Shown piece after piece: positions 37,782 through 50,000 of a stretch of 64,000 nucleotides of DNA (position 1 is its first letter; each line of letters begins with the position of its first letter). Made by a program: the position numbers and the translations under genes. Origin of the DNA: Acestrorhynchus altus (lineage: Eukaryota; Chordata; Actinopteri; Characiformes; Acestrorhynchidae). Below the pieces are notes generated by a model. The model ran no database searches. It was not told where the DNA came from and saw only the letters and a program-made list of their open reading frames with translations. The DNA lies in contig CM067508.1 in NCBI GenBank assembly GCA_034509495.1, positions 22,780,617-22,844,616 of the forward strand, written 5' to 3'.

Positions 37782-38017
37782 AGTAAATAAGGAAGGAATG
37801 AATTTTCCTTTCAGGTCAGATTGTCCTGAATAATGTGATCGATCACTGAATGAAGAGCGGGGGCTTTATTGGGTTCGTTTAAAGAAGTAACTGTTATGAA
37901 AGAGGGTGATTATCTAGGAGAGGATACCATAGAACTTCATTGATCCCTTGGGAGGGTTCCCTCGGGGAAATTCTCATTAAGGACTCTCCTCCTCCTCCCC
38001 GCGTCTCCGTTCCGAAC

Positions 38018-41000
38018 ATGGAGTGGGTGATTGGGGCTGTGCTGCTGCTCTTCGGCTCAGCCTGTCGGGCTGCAGACCCGCCCAGCTTCGTGCTTCTGTT
38101 CGCAGACGATTTGGGCTTCGGGGATCTGGGCTCTTGGGGGCACCCCTCCTCACTGACCCCCAATCTGGACAGACTGGCCGCAGGCGGACTGCGCTTCACC
38201 GACTTCTACGCCACGAGCCCGGTATGCAGCCCCTCCAGGTATGGTGACACCTGGACAGAGGAGCACTGGGAGAGGCTCTGGACTGGGCTTCTCCAAATAC
38301 ATCTGAGCCCAGATTCTTAAATGATCGCGCGAGCATTACACTCTCCCTCTCTCTCCCTCTCTCTCCACCTCCACCTGTTATGATCTCATAACAGCTGATT
38401 CAGTGAATCACCTGACCTAACACTCACTGAGAGTTGGAGCAGAACAGCAGCATATACAGGGCAGGGGGTCCTACCTCCAGGTACAAGGTTCATTTTCGAC
38501 CAATCAGAACCAGTGGTGAATACAGATGTAGCAATGAATTGAAACATTGTAATACCCAAATGCAGAAATTTTACTAAATTGCTTAAATTATAAGTATTAA
38601 GAATAGTTTTTCTTCTTTATTTTTTTTTTGTCTAAAATATTCTGACTGTATATATATCTATATATACTGTAGATTAAAGTTATAATCGATAGAGAGAGAG
38701 AGAGAGAGAGAGAGCGTGAGATATAGATAGATATGTTCCTAAGCATCTGGCAGAATTCTGATTGGATATTTTAGCCACTGTTCTTGGTGTTCAATAAATC
38801 TTTTTGCTTTCCTCATATGGACCAACCTTTTAAGCACAGTCCACTTATTGCATATAGGCTTTAAATCCATTTAGATTATCATGTTAGAACAATGTACCAG
38901 TTCCACTGACAGCAAACCAGAGCAGAGCATGTTTCTACCACCACCATACTTAACGGTTGGTACAGTGTTTTTTGGGACTTTTCCCAAGAAAACCATTTTT
39001 TTTTCTGTGTCGTTCAGCTGCAAACTGTACTCAATGTTGATTTTGGAGATGGCACTTCTTTCTTGGAGGTTTATTAATTGTTTTTATAGATGACATTTTA
39101 AAGGTTAATCATTTACATAATATTAACTAACTAAAATTAACTAAAATGTATAATAATATTAACTAAAATTTCATATATTGAATATGATATTATCAGAAGT
39201 AAATCTAACAACCAGTAGGTGGCTCCAAACTCTAAACTGGCTGAAATCTATGCTGGTTCTTTTTATAGAGCTTCTCTTTTGACGGGCCGTTATCAAACAC
39301 GCTCTGGGATCTACCCTGGGGTACTCTACCCGGGCTCCAGGGGTGGGCTTCCACTGAATGAGACCACGATTGCAGAGGTCCTAAAGCCACTGGGCTATGC
39401 CACAGCCATGATGGGGAAATGGCACCTGGGCCTTGGGGCCAATGGTACTTACTTGCCCACTCGGCAAGGATTTGACCACTACCTTGGCATCCCATACTCG
39501 CATGATATGGTAACATAGCTGTCTTTCATGATATCATACTGCTTCACCCAAAAAATATTGTAACTATATCACCTTAAAAAATGCACCTTAACTGAACACT
39601 ACAGTTTCTACAATTTCCTCACTTCTTTAAAAAGGGTCCCTGTCAGAATCTGACCTGCTTTCCTCCAGATGTGAAGTGTTTCGGCTACTGTGATCAGGGT
39701 GTGGTAACGGTGCCTTTGATGTCGGGGGAAACCATCCTACAGCAGCCTGTAGATTTTGTGAATCTGGAAGATTCCTACAGTGACTTTGCCACTAAGTTCA
39801 TCCGCACAGCAGCTCAGAACAAGCAGCCCTTCTTCCTCTATTATCCATCTCATGTGAGTCTACAGCCTCAGCCACTATCTAAAGTATTTTCGATACGTTT
39901 TATAACACAGTAAGCACACTTTGAGGTAATGAGGTTAAAGACGGACCTGCATTATTTTAAACTGCTACGTTACAGGAGAAGGAAAAAACCTGCCTGAAAA
40001 CGTTTTTAGTTGAAATCAGTGTAAAAAGATCTTATTCCAAGTATTGTTTTAGCTTTTCTTTCCATTTATCTTGCACTTTTGACACAATGTAAAGAGCAAC
40101 TACAAGATTACAAAAAATGATGTTTTTATGAAAAATAAAAATAATTTTATATTACAACAAATTCACAGTATTACTTATTACACAGTTTAATGCACATAAA
40201 AAATACACATTGCATGTAATAATAGTTTATTTGTACTTCAAAGTTTTTTAGTATTTATTTTAAAGCAATTAATAATTCATAGTTTTGTGGACTTAATCAA
40301 TTTCCCCAACCTTTTAAAGTAAATGTCATGAGTCAAATGATATGTAGACTTATATGTGTAATATGTAATATTGTTTTTCTTCTTGAAGGTTACATTTGTA
40401 TCTTATAAAGTATTTTAGAATCCTAGCTTGAAGACCATCTTCAAGGCTTTAAGGATCTGACCAATAAAAAACAACAGAGTGGCATTGAGGAGCTGCCTCA
40501 AATCTGGAGGAAGAATCAGTCAACTAAGGCTCGCTTTGTTCTTCCTTTTTTTTATATAAGGAATGTTGCAGTATGGCTGTACTGCTAGTTTTGTTTGCCA
40601 TGAAACTAGGCACTAAAGCATGAGTGGTTCTTGCTCAGCTGCATTTCTCCATGTGAGTGTACCATTATTTCCACCAGTCACCAAGCTTTGAAACTCTCCG
40701 TCCTGCTCTCTCACTGTGCCCTGTAGCACACACACTACCCGCAGTTTGCCGGGTGGAAGGCTGTAGGCAGGTCTCTCAGAGGGCCATTTGGTGACTCCCT
40801 GCTGGAGTTCGACTCCACGGTTGGAAACATTCTACAAACTCTGGAGGAGACGGGGGTCCTCAACAACACACTTGTATTCTTCACAGCTGACAATGGGTAA
40901 GAGTGGGTGTGAGCGTGTGTTTATGATGAATAATTCATTCCTGTCTTTACATTTGGAAGATTAATATTTTACTTGAATGATATTGAAATGGAATACTTTC

Positions 41001-42439
41001 CCCGCATGTCCTCCTAAATATTTATTTTATGTAAAATGTATTAATTAATTTATTATAAATAAAAAAAATTATTGAAACGAATCCAATAAAATCAGATTAA
41101 TCAAATGAATATCTCTCAAATAAAATGAGTCGTGTCATGCTTTGTGTATAGATGAGAACCGCCAATGTTTCACTACAATCCCTGCTGTTCATTCAAACAT
41201 GTATTTCTTTTCATATACATTAATAATTTATATAAAAAAGTAGTTCCTTTTTATTTTACACATTTAAGTATGTGCTTTGCATTCTCAGGCCAGAGCTTAT
41301 GCGAATGTCTCGTGGAGGAAATGCTGGCTTGCTGAAGTGTGGTAAAGGCACTACATATGAAGGAGGGATGAGGGAACCTGCGATTGCCTACTGGCCCGGA
41401 GTCATACAACCAGGTACGGAACAATCAGTGTATCTCCTGTCAAACATTTCCCTCAGAATTGCTGCAACTGTTTGGTCAACTCTCATTTTTCAGGTGTCAC
41501 TCATAGTCTAGCCAGCATTCTGGACATCCTGCCCACCTTTGCCAAACTGTCTGGAGCTACCCTACCCAAAGTTCAGCTAGATGGTGTGGACATGACAGAC
41601 ATATTGTTCAACCATGGACTAGTAAGGAGACCGTGTCTGTTGGATCTGACTCCTATTAATAAATAACGTTGTTTATTCACCTAACTTTCCCTTTTGTGTT
41701 TCAGGGCAACAGGGAGGCGATGTTTTACTACCCAGTTGACCCCAGTGAGAAGTACAGTGTGTTTGCAGTGAGATGGGGGAAGTACAAAGCTCACTACTAC
41801 ACACGGGGTGAATTATTGCTTGGCTCTGTAATGTGTTGCTTGGTTCTCATCCCTGGTCCTGAAGGACCTCCTGCCTTGCACAATTTAGTGGTTTCCTTCT
41901 GTAACACACCACATTTTTAAGGCAGGGCTTATTAATTAGCTGATTCGTTGTGAGGTAAACACTGAAACATGCAGGGCAGGAGGGCCTCCAAGACAAGGGT
42001 TGGGAACAACTGATCTATAAGGATCCGAACAGAGAATAAGCTCCTTCTCCAGCCTGCCTTTTACTCTTCTCAGAGAAAATGACAACCCCTTGTGCCTCTT
42101 TTATATCCCTGTCTTCTCTTGTCTCTAGGAGCAGCACACAGTGACACCACTCCAGACCAGGACTGTCACATGTTCTCTACACTGAAGCAGCACGACCCGC
42201 CTCTGGTGTTTGACCTGGAATCAGACCCTTCAGAAAACTATAGCTTGAATCCGACAGATAGGCCAGAGTTGGTGAAAGTGCTGCAGAAAATCCAGGACCT
42301 AAAGGACCAGTTTGAAGCCTCCATGGTGTTTGGAGAGAGTGAGATTGGAAAAGGATCAGACCCTGCACTGGAGCCCTGCTGTACCCCACAGTGCTCCCCC
42401 AAACCTGAATGCTGCCGGTGTGGAAGTAATGGATACTGA
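38018..42439 (+). CDS. arsa: Arylsulfatase A precursor, complete, 8 exons
   Basis: Lysosomal sulfatase that removes the 3-O-sulfate of cerebroside sulfate (sulfatide); loss of the human enzyme causes metachromatic leukodystrophy. Coding exons: 38018-38238, 39269-39509, 39635-39853, 40727-40896, 41289-41413, 41494-41621, 41705-41807, 42129-42439. All junctions are GT-AG and the phases close to a 505-residue protein, against about 507 in human, which also has eight exons. Residues 1-18 form a signal peptide (VIGAVLLLFGSA). Seen by alignment to the known family: metal-site DD at 30-31, formylglycine site C70 in CSPSR with R74, K124 and H126 (GKWHLG), H230 (HTHYPQ), D282-N283 (ADNG), K303 (CGKGTTYEGG). 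The C-terminal Cys cluster ends CCRCGSNGY. Sequons NET (104), NGT (132), NLT (159) and NNT (273) are visible. The ATG has a good context (A at -3, G at +4), and I see no upstream in-frame ATG in this open stretch. Identity is firm; the exon 6 to 7 junction is the least conserved. Confidence 0.96.
38691..38715. repeat. (GA)n microsatellite in arsa intron 1
   Basis: Pure AG for about 24 bp. Confidence 0.9.
38780..39040 (-). mobile_element. Tc1-like fragment in arsa intron 1
   Basis: CCACCACCATACTTAACGGT followed by TGGTACAGTGTTTTTTGGGA resembles the reverse complement of Tc1-family transposase coding sequence. Only a few hundred bases remain. Confidence 0.5.
41842..42013. mobile_element. MITE in arsa intron 7
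   Basis: CTCATCCCTGGTCCTGAAGG and CAAGACAAGGGTTGGGAACA are inverted ends about 170 bp apart, with CCTGCC / GGCAGG just inside. A related end lies at 45017-45170. Confidence 0.6.
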
Positions 42440-42835
42440 TCGTTTTGTTTTGCGATTAATATTCATCTTTCTAATCTTAATGCTGTGACGTTTGTCTGTT
42501 TTGATTTTTAGTCTGCACAAAAGGCTTTCTTCACAAGGGAAACAAACCAGACAACCTTACTTGAGAAAGTGAGGCACAACACTTTAAGCTAAATCACGTT
42601 AAAAGCTTTTGATTGTGATTAATAATATTCCTGTATAAGCAACTTAAACACCTCTGTTACACATTAAAAAACAGCACCAATCATTTATGAACAATTCAGC
42701 AGTAAGCAAATGTGTGCAAATACTGTAACTAAACCTATAGGTGAGGTTAACTGTATGTGTCCAGAAACATTTGGACATATGTTTTTTGAGCCAAATTAGC
42801 TGTCCATACTATATACCAGCAAAACAGCTGGTGTG

Positions 42836-42997
42836 CAGAATCACTACTCAAAACGGTTCTGATGGCATGCTAGCTAATATGCATGCAACCAATGAATATG
42901 TTAAAGCTCTGCATTCTGGTCATACTGGTCGTTTGTTCTGCTTCAGGGGCAGAGCTACCTTCAGAACCATTTCGAGTAATGATTTTGCACGAGTGTG
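42836..42997. mobile_element. Small MITE 3' of arsa
   Basis: AATCACTACTCAAAACGGTT at the left returns inverted at the right (AACCATTTCGAGTAATGATT), and CAGGGGCAGAGCTACCTTCA matches the ends of 6190-7100. Two short arms remain. Confidence 0.55.
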
Positions 42998-43418
42998 AAA
43001 CGTGGTATATTATAACATCAGCATCTTTTCAGAATATATGTGCTTCAAAATGATGCTTCATAATGGTCACCAACAGGGTGGTTAAAATAACATGTGCGTG
43101 ACTCAAACAGACGTTTTCTCCTGTGGTCTAGAAAAGTCTGTGTGAATCTGGAGAACGATCAGAGTAGTTTTAACATTCATAGATGATGTTGCTTTAGGAA
43201 TCTGTCCCATTTGAATCTGTAAATTTGTCTCACTTTATTTGGTGTCTTGCTCTCCTCTTTAGTATGAAGGAATGCAGTTGCTGCCTCTTGCTCATCTTGT
43301 GTTGACATAATGTGGCATAATCTGTATGCTTTACGTTGATTCATTTTTAGATGATTTACTTAATTTTTTTATGAGGGAAAATAATGTCACACTCCTAATG
43401 ATAATTAAGTTGAGATGA

Positions 43419-43424
43419 AATAAA
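43419..43424 (+). other. Candidate arsa polyadenylation signal
   Basis: AATAAA lies 980 bp beyond the arsa stop codon, followed by T-rich sequence. I did not find a clear AATAAA nearer to the stop, although ATTAAA variants occur in the AT-rich interval. Use of this signal is an inference. Confidence 0.3.
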
Positions 43425-43838
43425 ATATGATTTTTTTAAGTGTATTTGTTTTCTTTTTGAATATATGAAATGAGTTTGAATTACAACTAAAATCTAAACA
43501 TCTATTCCATCCAGTGTGGGTGAATTGTTTTTTCAATGTAGGTTGTCTCTTCACACATGCACCTGCAGCTCAGTGAACCTAAGTGTCGAACCTACAAGCC
43601 TCTAATCCATAGCCCCAGCTTTCTCAGAGCCCCCATCGCCAAACTACACTCCAACACTTTGGTCAAGTTTGTTATTGATCTTTTAGAGCTGAAATTAGTT
43701 TGAGATGGAAGGGTTGGCTTAAACTAGGGTTTTACCTGGTACATTTTCAGTGGACACACCTGTATACTAACACACCTGAATGCACCCACCCTGAAAGAGA
43801 AATACACGCACACCTTGATGACATCAAGCATATAGTAT

Positions 43839-43844
43839 TTTATT
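43839..43844 (-). other. Possible mapk8ip2 polyadenylation signal
   Basis: TTTATT on the + strand reads AATAAA on the - strand, 3.2 kb beyond the mapk8ip2 stop. Other copies occur nearer (for example near 44595), so the true 3' end cannot be fixed from sequence alone. The signals of the two convergent genes lie only about 400 bp apart if both candidates are used. Confidence 0.15.
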
Positions 43845-45016
43845 CATAAGACCAAATCCATGACAAGGCAGTGAATTTTTTTTGTTTTTTTAATTTTGGT
43901 TTTTACAAGTTTCATTTTAAAGATAGAAGATAGATAGTTTGTCATACTGCTGCTGTTGGTCTTGTTATACAGTGAAGGACTGCATTATGTACTTGAAGTC
44001 CAGAGGTTTTGTATTTATTGTATTCGTTCATCTACCCAAGCTTATGTAGTCCAGGAGTTTATGAGCTGTTCTGCCACAATAATACATAAGGGGTTTTATG
44101 GCCAATAGATGAGTGTAAAATGCTAAAATGCAGACGAAACATTTAGAGAACTTCGTTTAGTCTCTGGACAAACATTCATGAAGTAATGTCTGAGTGGAAA
44201 ACAGCTGCAAGTTCGAAATCTGGGATCCCGGTGAGTGTCCTGAACCTGAAGAGTCTGAGCCGCCTATGCTCTCCTCAGTGATGAATCAGACCCAGCTGCT
44301 TGGACTGATAAAGCCATGGGTGGGACAGGCAGCCTAAACATGAATGGTGTGGCTTGTGGACTTGTGTATGAATGACAGTATAACACAGCTGGTTCACAGG
44401 CATGTGTCTTAGCACTCACGTGTTACTCAGCACACTGTGACAACACATCCACAGATTGGTTTAAGCGCTTTGAAAGAAAATATACAAATGTCTCAATAAT
44501 TTAAATCAATTTACATTTTTACCCCCTTTACGGTTACCTTTTGGTAGTGGTAGATTATCATCACCATTATTATTAGTTCTTTTAAATGTACATATTTATT
44601 TCAATAACATACTCAACAGAAAGGACACGGCATGGTCATCTCAACTCTATTTAGTATTTACAGCAACCTAGCAGACAGCAAATCACATCAAAAAGTCTTA
44701 AAACTCGCAGCCCTCCCTTACATGTATCATCAGCACAAATGAACACGTAACGATGGAATCGGATTGCAGGGTCAGTCAGGTAGGTAATCAGGTGACAAGG
44801 GTAAGCAGGGCAGTAGTGGCCTCAGTGTTTTCATCTACAGCTGTGATTAAGTCCAGCCTAAGTCATACATAGTTATTATTATCTACCAACACTGGGATAA
44901 TGAAGCCAGCCTGCTATATGCAAGAGTCCAAGTAAACAGCAAAGCTTGGAAAATAGATAAGCGTTGACACATCGAGAAGCAGTTTGGTCTATTTGTCCAT
45001 ATTCCATCATTCACAA

Positions 45017-45170
45017 TTTAGACCAGTTGTTCCCAAGCCTGGCCTTGAAGGACCTCCTGCCCTGTAAATTTAGTTGTTCCTGCTCTAGCACAATACCCTT
45101 AGCTTGAGGAGGGCTTGTTAAGGGGGGCAGGGGTCCTCTAGGACCAGGTGAGACAAGTACTGTTCTAGAC
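45017..45170. mobile_element. MITE related to the arsa intron 7 element
   Basis: TTGTTCCCAAGCCTGGCCTT followed by GAAGGACCTCCTGCC matches the 41842-42013 ends; the far end is CAGGGGTCCTCTAGGACCAG. Confidence 0.5.
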
Positions 45171-46794
45171 TGTAGTTCATTCATGTACCATTTGTTAAAA
45201 CAATCTAGATAGGCTGCTGTTGCACCACTATGGGCTTGATGATCCAATCATCAAGTGGGGAATGTGACTGTATTAACTGTATTAATTGTATTAAACCAGC
45301 AGGGGGAGCCCTGCTCTGTGAGAAATGACTGCTTGAACAATGGAGTGATATTGGAGTCAAGGTTAGGGCAAGGATTTGCTTTAACATCAAGGGGAGGAAA
45401 AACACTTCCTGTATCTGTCTGTTGGATAAGACTGATAAGAGGTGAAAGAAAGCACTGCTATTGTACTGTGATTGTAATGTGACATAAAGAGATACAGACT
45501 AGCCCATCTGGAGGAATATGGCCTCTGTAGTACGTTATTCTGTTTTAAGTTGCGCTGTGAGAGCAGGATCAATCACTTGGTCTTAAATGGTACTCATTCG
45601 AGTCACTTGCATTGCTGGACAGAGTGACTACGTGAGTCCTTTACTTTACTCAATCTGACGCATCCCTGCAGTGGTAGTGGTGGTGGAGTATAACTGAGGT
45701 CAGTACAATGAATATGTGTTTAGTAACTAACATATAAGCTGTAAAATGTCTCTTTCTGTTCTGTATTGATGTTAAAAATGTGCTCAATGATGTAAGGGCT
45801 TCATTAGACTGATAGTAAACTGCAACTACACCATTAATCTACCCTGACAGTACACTATGCCTTTGCTGTTGGCTAAGTAATCCATCAGATGAGTGCTGCA
45901 CCCCTCTGGCTGCTTACACATACATCTACCTGTTAGCCTTCAATGCATGGAGTGGACGTGGGGCCTAAGCAACTCAGCAGCATAAAGCACTGAAGCACAG
46001 CCTGAGAATTAGCCTACACAAGAGGTGGGTGGTCAGGTCAGGGACGGCCTACCAAAGCTATAGCCGAGTTTTGAGCAATTCAGTACAGTTTAGTATCTAC
46101 AGAGCCGTGCACGGCTGTTGCTACCTGGCTCTCCATTCTCAGGCTAACACACAGGCCTTCCTGGTCACCTGCAATCCTCTCCACCCTTCCGTTTGCTGAT
46201 GGAGGGTGCTACTTACATACAGTAATGTAACAAAGCATCCGGAGTAGTCCCCTACTGCCTCTAAATATACAGTATTTACACCGTGGTAGAGTAAGAATGC
46301 ACACTGAACCTTCCACTACAGCGAGTAGACAGTCATTAAATTACTAAATCCCTGTTCAGTACCGATGCCCATCCAGTTGTCCATTTCAGTACAAACCTAA
46401 TTCAGCATATTTCAGAGTCAAACGAATACATATTTACAAACAAAACCCATCCTTCTAAAACAAATGTCAAATTCATTATAATTTAAGTATTTCCTGTTGG
46501 TGTATATGTGTGTATTCTGTGAGCATAACCCTCAAAGCCATGCATTAAAATGTGGAGTCATAATTTGTCATTTCTGAACTTTTGGAGAAGGAAAGAAACT
46601 AAAAAAAAAAAAATGCATTGGAAGTATCTCAACCAAGCCATGTCTCAAGGAACTACATCATACAAAAGTTAAAGAAACAGGCAATCCATTTCAAGGATGA
46701 GAATAAATAAAACAAGAGTAAACAAAAACAAGGAGGTAAACAAATGGACGCATCACTAAGATCGAGCCTATGTGTTCTGCTCAGTTCATGTAGC

Positions 46795-46821
46795 GAGAGA
46801 GAAAGAGAAAGAGAGAGAGAG

Positions 46822-46900
<79 letters not shown>

Positions 46901-46909
46901 ACGAAAGAT
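46795..46909. repeat. (GA)n/(GAAA)n tract in the mapk8ip2 3' UTR
   Basis: About 115 bp of GA then GAAA units, starting 125 bp beyond the mapk8ip2 stop. On the transcribed strand it reads as an uninterrupted C/T-rich (TTTC)n run. Confidence 0.9.
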
Positions 46910-47033
46910 AGAGAGGAAAGTCTAGGCCTATGTTACATCCAGTAAAGGCCACCAGTCGCCCCCATGTGGCCAAACCCGGAAACAGATGTCTGTCGTTATG
47001 GACAGCGGTTGCCATGGGAACTTCTCTCCTCCT

Positions 47034-50000
47034 CTACTCCAGGTAGATATCCTCTGTGGGACAGGCATACTCCAGATGCTCTTGATAATACTCCTGAAAT
47101 GCCCGTCTGCAACAGAAACACGCACATACAAGTGGTGTTCAGGACCCAAACTGGATAGTGGTTTTCTGATATGGTATCAATATAGAATTATCAGCTGATT
47201 CTGATACTAGTTGATATTTTTGTAAGCATTCAAATGAGCTCTTTTAATGATCTGGGTGGTAATTGCTTATTTACTCAGTAAAACACTAATATGAGAATGA
47301 ACACAACTAATATTCATACAAAAGGAGATCTGATATTCCTTGTTCATTAAAACATCACCACAATTCTCTTCAGGGGAGACTAGTATTATTCACAGTTATT
47401 ATGCAACACCTGCTTTGGTAAATCCGTGCTTAATTTTAAATTAGGTGCGCTGTTTATGGAACTAAACACATCCATGCATTGGCTGGGGGTGTAAAGGAGA
47501 AATGCTTTGTTCTTCAATCCAGCTCACAAGATCTCAGCTACTTTCTTCAAAATGAGAAGTGATGTCTACCTGAATTTGTTCTAAGGTTTGACAGTAAAAA
47601 CTTTCTTACCTATAAGAGAAAAGCCATTAAATAATGTGCTTATAGACAGATGTTGTTTTGACTAGTCTGCCCAGCTGTGGCACACTAGGGTTTGATTCCC
47701 CAGTTGAGCAAGTCCACCACCCAACACCAATAAAAGTCCTCGGAGGAGACGCCGAACTCTACATCCTCCTACCTGTTTAACATCATTCAAATTCAAATGC
47801 TGTAAATGTGAAGGTGGCAAAAATGCTTCAACAATGTTTCAGTAACATAAAAAAATGTGTTTTCCCCCTGGACGCACATGATCTAGGTTTGAGATGCTTC
47901 TCCACATGTGAAACCAAGCCTTTTAAAATCACTGTAAAAATCCTTTTTCCCTCTCGACACTTTGGAAGTAAATGATGTGTCTGGTAATGAGGTCATATTA
48001 ATGTGACAGAGCTGTGACTTACACTCATGATGAGGGGTCATCACTCATCTGCAATGTCTATTCCCTGTGTTCAGGGATTCAGGGGAATCTTTAATTATTC
48101 ACAATGCAGTCTGCTCCACGGGTCCGTGATGGAGTAGAGAACCACCATTCTAATTAGCATCCTCTCATCCATCCCCCCTGTCCTCCCTCTCCCAGGCTGA
48201 CATTTTTCATCCCTCTGTCTCATCACAAACTCTCAATATTTAGGGCTCTTACACTCTTAGTTTAGTTTTAATCAAATTAAAATCTGTTTAATAAGTTCCA
48301 GCCTCAGCTTTGCCCCCAGCAGGCAGGGTGTTGTAGTGAAGGTGTTAAGAGACACTGACGTTTCTATGTTTACTTGTATATACTTAATGGATTAACACCC
48401 AATCACCAGTCTAGATTTTAGAACAGCCATGTTTACAGGCTTGCTATTTATATGACTGAATATTTAAATTCAATCAGGATTAATATGTTTTTGAGGGAAT
48501 TCTCTCAAAGTTCCTTACGTGTCTATTTAGTATGTTTCTCTTTATTCTGTATACTTAGTTATGTATATTAGTGCTGTAGAGTGATGACCATTCTTTTAAG
48601 TGCTTAAGGGATAAAAGCTATCCAAATCAACATGGCCCTATGTGAAAAAAGCAATTGCCCTCTAAACCTAATAACTGGTTCTACCACCCTTGGCAATCAA
48701 GTGCGATAACTGGCAATGAGTCTTTCACATCTCTGTGGAGGAATTTTGACCCACAGCATTGTTTTAGTTCAGCCACATTGGATCCATTCAGAGGTGGACT
48801 TGCTGTTATGCTTCAGATCATTGTTCTGCTGAAGAACCCAAGTACAAATATTGACCAAATATTCTCCTTCAGAATTTTCTGTTACAGATCAAAAGTCATG
48901 GCTCCAAAAAAAGGAAAAAGTCATCCAGGTCCTGAGGCAGCAAAGCAGCTTGTCTGTGTTTGCACTGATTTCTCTGATGGGAAATGTGCTGAACATGAAT
49001 GAATATTAAATATATGAAAGTATTTTCACACAAAGGGGATGAAACTGGGCTATTAGCAAATTAGTTATGTTACAGGTATGTGAAGAAATATACAGTATGT
49101 AAGTCAGCTGAACATAATGATGCTAACACAGCCAACAGGCTCACATGAGGCTCACATGGATGCAGTGTGAGGTAGGTGGATTGTGGGTAGTCCTGGGCTC
49201 TGGTTTGTAGATGTTGTGACCAGCACACAGTTGAGCTTCCCAAATGGGTCACATCATTACAACCCACCTTAAGCTCACATGGGTGAGACCCCATGTGTAT
49301 TTTACAACCCAGGTGAGACCCAATGTGTAGTCTACAACCCAGGTGGGTACCATGTTTGACCTCTAATGGTCCCATGGTTTTATGTTCATAATTGGGAATT
49401 AAAGGCAGATCTAAAGGGAAAATGGTTCCAGTGCTGTGTTCACTGCCTCTTAAAGACTAGGTTGTGTTAGGTTGACTAATGCTCCATTAAACAATGCTGA
49501 ATATTTCCATACTGTGGAATTGAAAAAAAGCCCAGAACCATAACACTAGTGACAATCTATACCCAGCACTAGTCTTGGAGTGTCTAATATGGATCAGACA
49601 TGTTCTAAAACAGCATTAGAAGCCATTGACTCACCCCACACACTCAGCCACACGCCTCATAGACTCCTGAGAGACGAACACGTGGCAAGCAAACCTGTTC
49701 AGCATTGGATGTTTAGTAATGAAGCCAAAGTAACTGCAGAACAGAGGAAGGACAAAGAAAAAATGGGGTTAGCAAAGCATAAAAGCTCGGTTAGGTGTAA
49801 TTCATACTGATTGTCAAGAGTTTGGGGACACTTCTTTAGACATTTTGCAAGTTATGATACTTTTAGTTTAGTAACAAGAAAAAAACATGAATTATGTTTT
49901 AAACACAAGAACATTTTTTGATTGGTCTGACCCTTTTCCTCTTCGGCTGTTTCTCTACCATCTCTACTTGTGTGTACAATGCATTTTCTTCCACACACAA

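Larger units (their letters stand above)
42440..46794. other. Convergent intergenic spacer between arsa and mapk8ip2
   Basis: No coding sequence is seen. It holds arsa 3' sequence, a small MITE at 42836-42997, a MITE end at 45017-45170 and otherwise unique AT-rich DNA. The right part is presumably mapk8ip2 3' UTR. Confidence 0.6.

Noticed and set aside
37940..38017. Upstream extension of the arsa reading frame
   Set aside because: The open frame begins at a TTG, not an ATG, and would put 26 polar residues before a good signal peptide.
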